Positions 5,829 through 6,344 of a stretch of DNA of 6,344 nt are shown here, piece after piece. Origin of the DNA: JBLIOB01 sp047639575 (GTDB taxonomy: Bacteria > Bacteroidota > Bacteroidia > Flavobacteriales_D > Parvicellaceae). The stretch is from NCBI GenBank assembly GCA_047639575.1, contig JBLIOB010000254.1, positions 1-6,344 of the forward strand, given 5' to 3'. Under the pieces are notes generated by a model. The model was not told the origin of the DNA. It worked only from the letters and a program-made list of their open reading frames with translations, and ran no database searches. How positions within the stretch are numbered: the first letter of the stretch is position 1; every line of letters begins with the position of its first letter. The position numbers were made by a program, and so were the translations under genes.

Positions 5829-5990
5829 TTAATTATTGATGTTGTAGCCTTCTTCATAACTAGCACTTTGTAGATCGTTTTGCCTCCCAATTTCATCATC
5901 AAAAGATGATTGCAGGGTATAAAAGGCTGTCAATACACCAGTTACAATTAAGAGCGTTTCTTTGATTGTTGATTGTCGGTTGGTTTTCAT
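5829..5990 (-). CDS. Small hypothetical protein with one hydrophobic segment (53 aa)
   Basis: An ORF of 53 residues fills the gap between the cysteine hydrolase and DUF1348 genes. It starts at an ATG with an in-frame stop two codons upstream and ends in TAA. A basic N-terminus (K2, R5, K10) precedes a hydrophobic stretch, LLIVTGVLTAFYTL (13-26), and then an acidic polar tail with DDE near 31-33 and EE near 46-47. This layout fits a small inner-membrane protein or an uncleaved membrane anchor. I do not recognise a family. The hairpin at 6004-6033 lies 13 bases before its ATG. Its position inside a tightly spaced gene row, same strand and with short gaps, supports it being real. The length is short enough that chance remains possible. 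Confidence 0.5.
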   Translation of the reverse strand: MKTNRQSTIKETLLIVTGVLTAFYTLQSSFDDEIGRQNDLQSASYEEGYNINN

Positions 5991-6003
5991 GGTTTAGGAA
6001 TTA

Positions 6004-6033
6004 CATCTATCCGGATTTAAACCCAGACAGATG
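6004..6033 (-). repeat. 11-bp intercistronic RNA hairpin
   Basis: On the minus-strand RNA, CATCTGTCTGG and CCGGATAGATG pair over 11 positions, nine Watson-Crick and two G-U, around an 8-base loop GUUUAAAU. Read on the plus strand, the two wobble positions become A-C mismatches, so the structure favours the coding-direction RNA. It begins 8 bases after the cysteine hydrolase stop and ends 13 bases before the small ORF. No T-run follows, so it is not a typical terminator. It could be an RNA processing, stability or attenuation element. Confidence 0.5.
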
Positions 6034-6041
6034 GTTCTTGT

Positions 6042-6344
6042 TTATTTCAAGTTTGCATCAGTAAATGCTTGTCTCAAGTCGGCTGTTTGGTAAACATGAC
6101 TGGCTACAAACCTGAAGTTGGTTTGAGCTGCTTGATTACCATCCAAGCCAGGTATAATTGCTGAAGCTGTAGCGTCACCTACAACTGCTACTTCAAAACC
6201 GTCTTCTAATAATTCTCTTAAATGAGACTCCACACAAAGATTTCCTGACATTCCTGCAAGAATGACCTTGTCAATTTTTTGCTTTCTCAATTGAAGGCTC
6301 AAATCATTTTGTTCTGGGCCATAAATTTTATGCGGGCCGACAAC
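6042..6344 (-). CDS. Isochorismatase-like cysteine hydrolase, C-terminal part, cut by window edge
   Basis: The frame is open from the right edge, giving the last 100 residues plus TAA; the N-terminal half, with the catalytic Asp and probably the first half of the Rossmann-like fold, is outside. The visible part carries the family core: KIDKVILAGM (23-32 of the fragment), the nucleophile segment S-G-N-L-C-V-E-S (33-40) with the likely catalytic Cys at 37, and EVAVVGDATAS. These match isochorismatase-family hydrolases (nicotinamidase, N-carbamoylsarcosine amidase and relatives). The substrate cannot be told from this half. A TTG at 6302 can be mistaken for a start, but it is an internal Leu codon, since coding sequence continues upstream (VVGPHKIYGPEQND). 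The small ORF and DUF1348 gene follow. Confidence 0.88.
   Translation of the reverse strand, partial: VVGPHKIYGPEQNDLSLQLRKQKIDKVILAGMSGNLCVESHLRELLEDGFEVAVVGDATASAIIPGLDGNQAAQTNFRFVASHVYQTADLRQAFTDANLK

Noticed and set aside
6042..6302. Isochorismatase-like gene starting at 6302
   Set aside because: The codon there is TTG and homologous-looking sequence continues in frame to the window edge, so it is internal.

Overview
This AT-rich window encodes everything on the minus strand, so transcription runs from the right edge (6344) to the left edge (1). Several signs point to the phylum Bacteroidota, probably a free-living or marine Cytophagia/Flavobacteriia-type bacterium: short A-rich leaders without clear Shine-Dalgarno sequences, TAnnTTTG-like promoter boxes, palindromic intergenic repeats of a style common in that phylum, and protein families typical of it (the FEPEPGFYTG-type DUF983, the DUF1348 NTF2-like protein, a MerA-like flavoprotein). 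This placement is an inference from style, not from a marker gene.

Layout in the direction of transcription. The window opens inside an isochorismatase-like cysteine hydrolase (6344-6042, N-terminus outside). A hairpin-rich gap and a 53-residue single-membrane-segment ORF (5990-5829) follow. Next come a DUF1348 NTF2-like protein (5798-5379), a secreted alpha/beta hydrolase with an Asp nucleophile (5353-4403), a DUF983 zinc-ribbon membrane protein (4337-3942) whose stop overlaps the start of a pyridoxamine-phosphate-oxidase-like flavoprotein (3945-3355), a divergent RidA-like protein (3202-2744), a MerA/RclA-like disulfide oxidoreductase (2628-1258) and an MBL-fold hydrolase (1189-419). The window ends with the first 99 codons of a GH33 sialidase (297-1). 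The sialidase has its own promoter-like box, and I read it as a separate transcription unit.

The nine upstream genes are nearly all small enzymes of the kinds used to remove reactive or foreign metabolites: cysteine hydrolase, epoxide-hydrolase/dehalogenase-like enzyme, NTF2-fold enzyme, FMN protein, imine-deaminase fold, flavin disulfide reductase and MBL hydrolase. Tight spacing supports co-expression of 5990-4403 and of 4337-3355. Whether the whole row is one functional pathway is speculation. No known defence, CRISPR, phage or conjugative system is visible.

The most unusual non-coding feature is a pair of multi-hairpin palindromic elements (2664-2751 and 3265-3313) that bracket the RidA-like gene. 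The left one supplies the last codons of that gene and creates a false N-terminal extension of the flavoprotein reading frame. No stretch longer than about 150 bases lacks a gene. Several open frames begin upstream of the likely true starts, and I give corrected starts.
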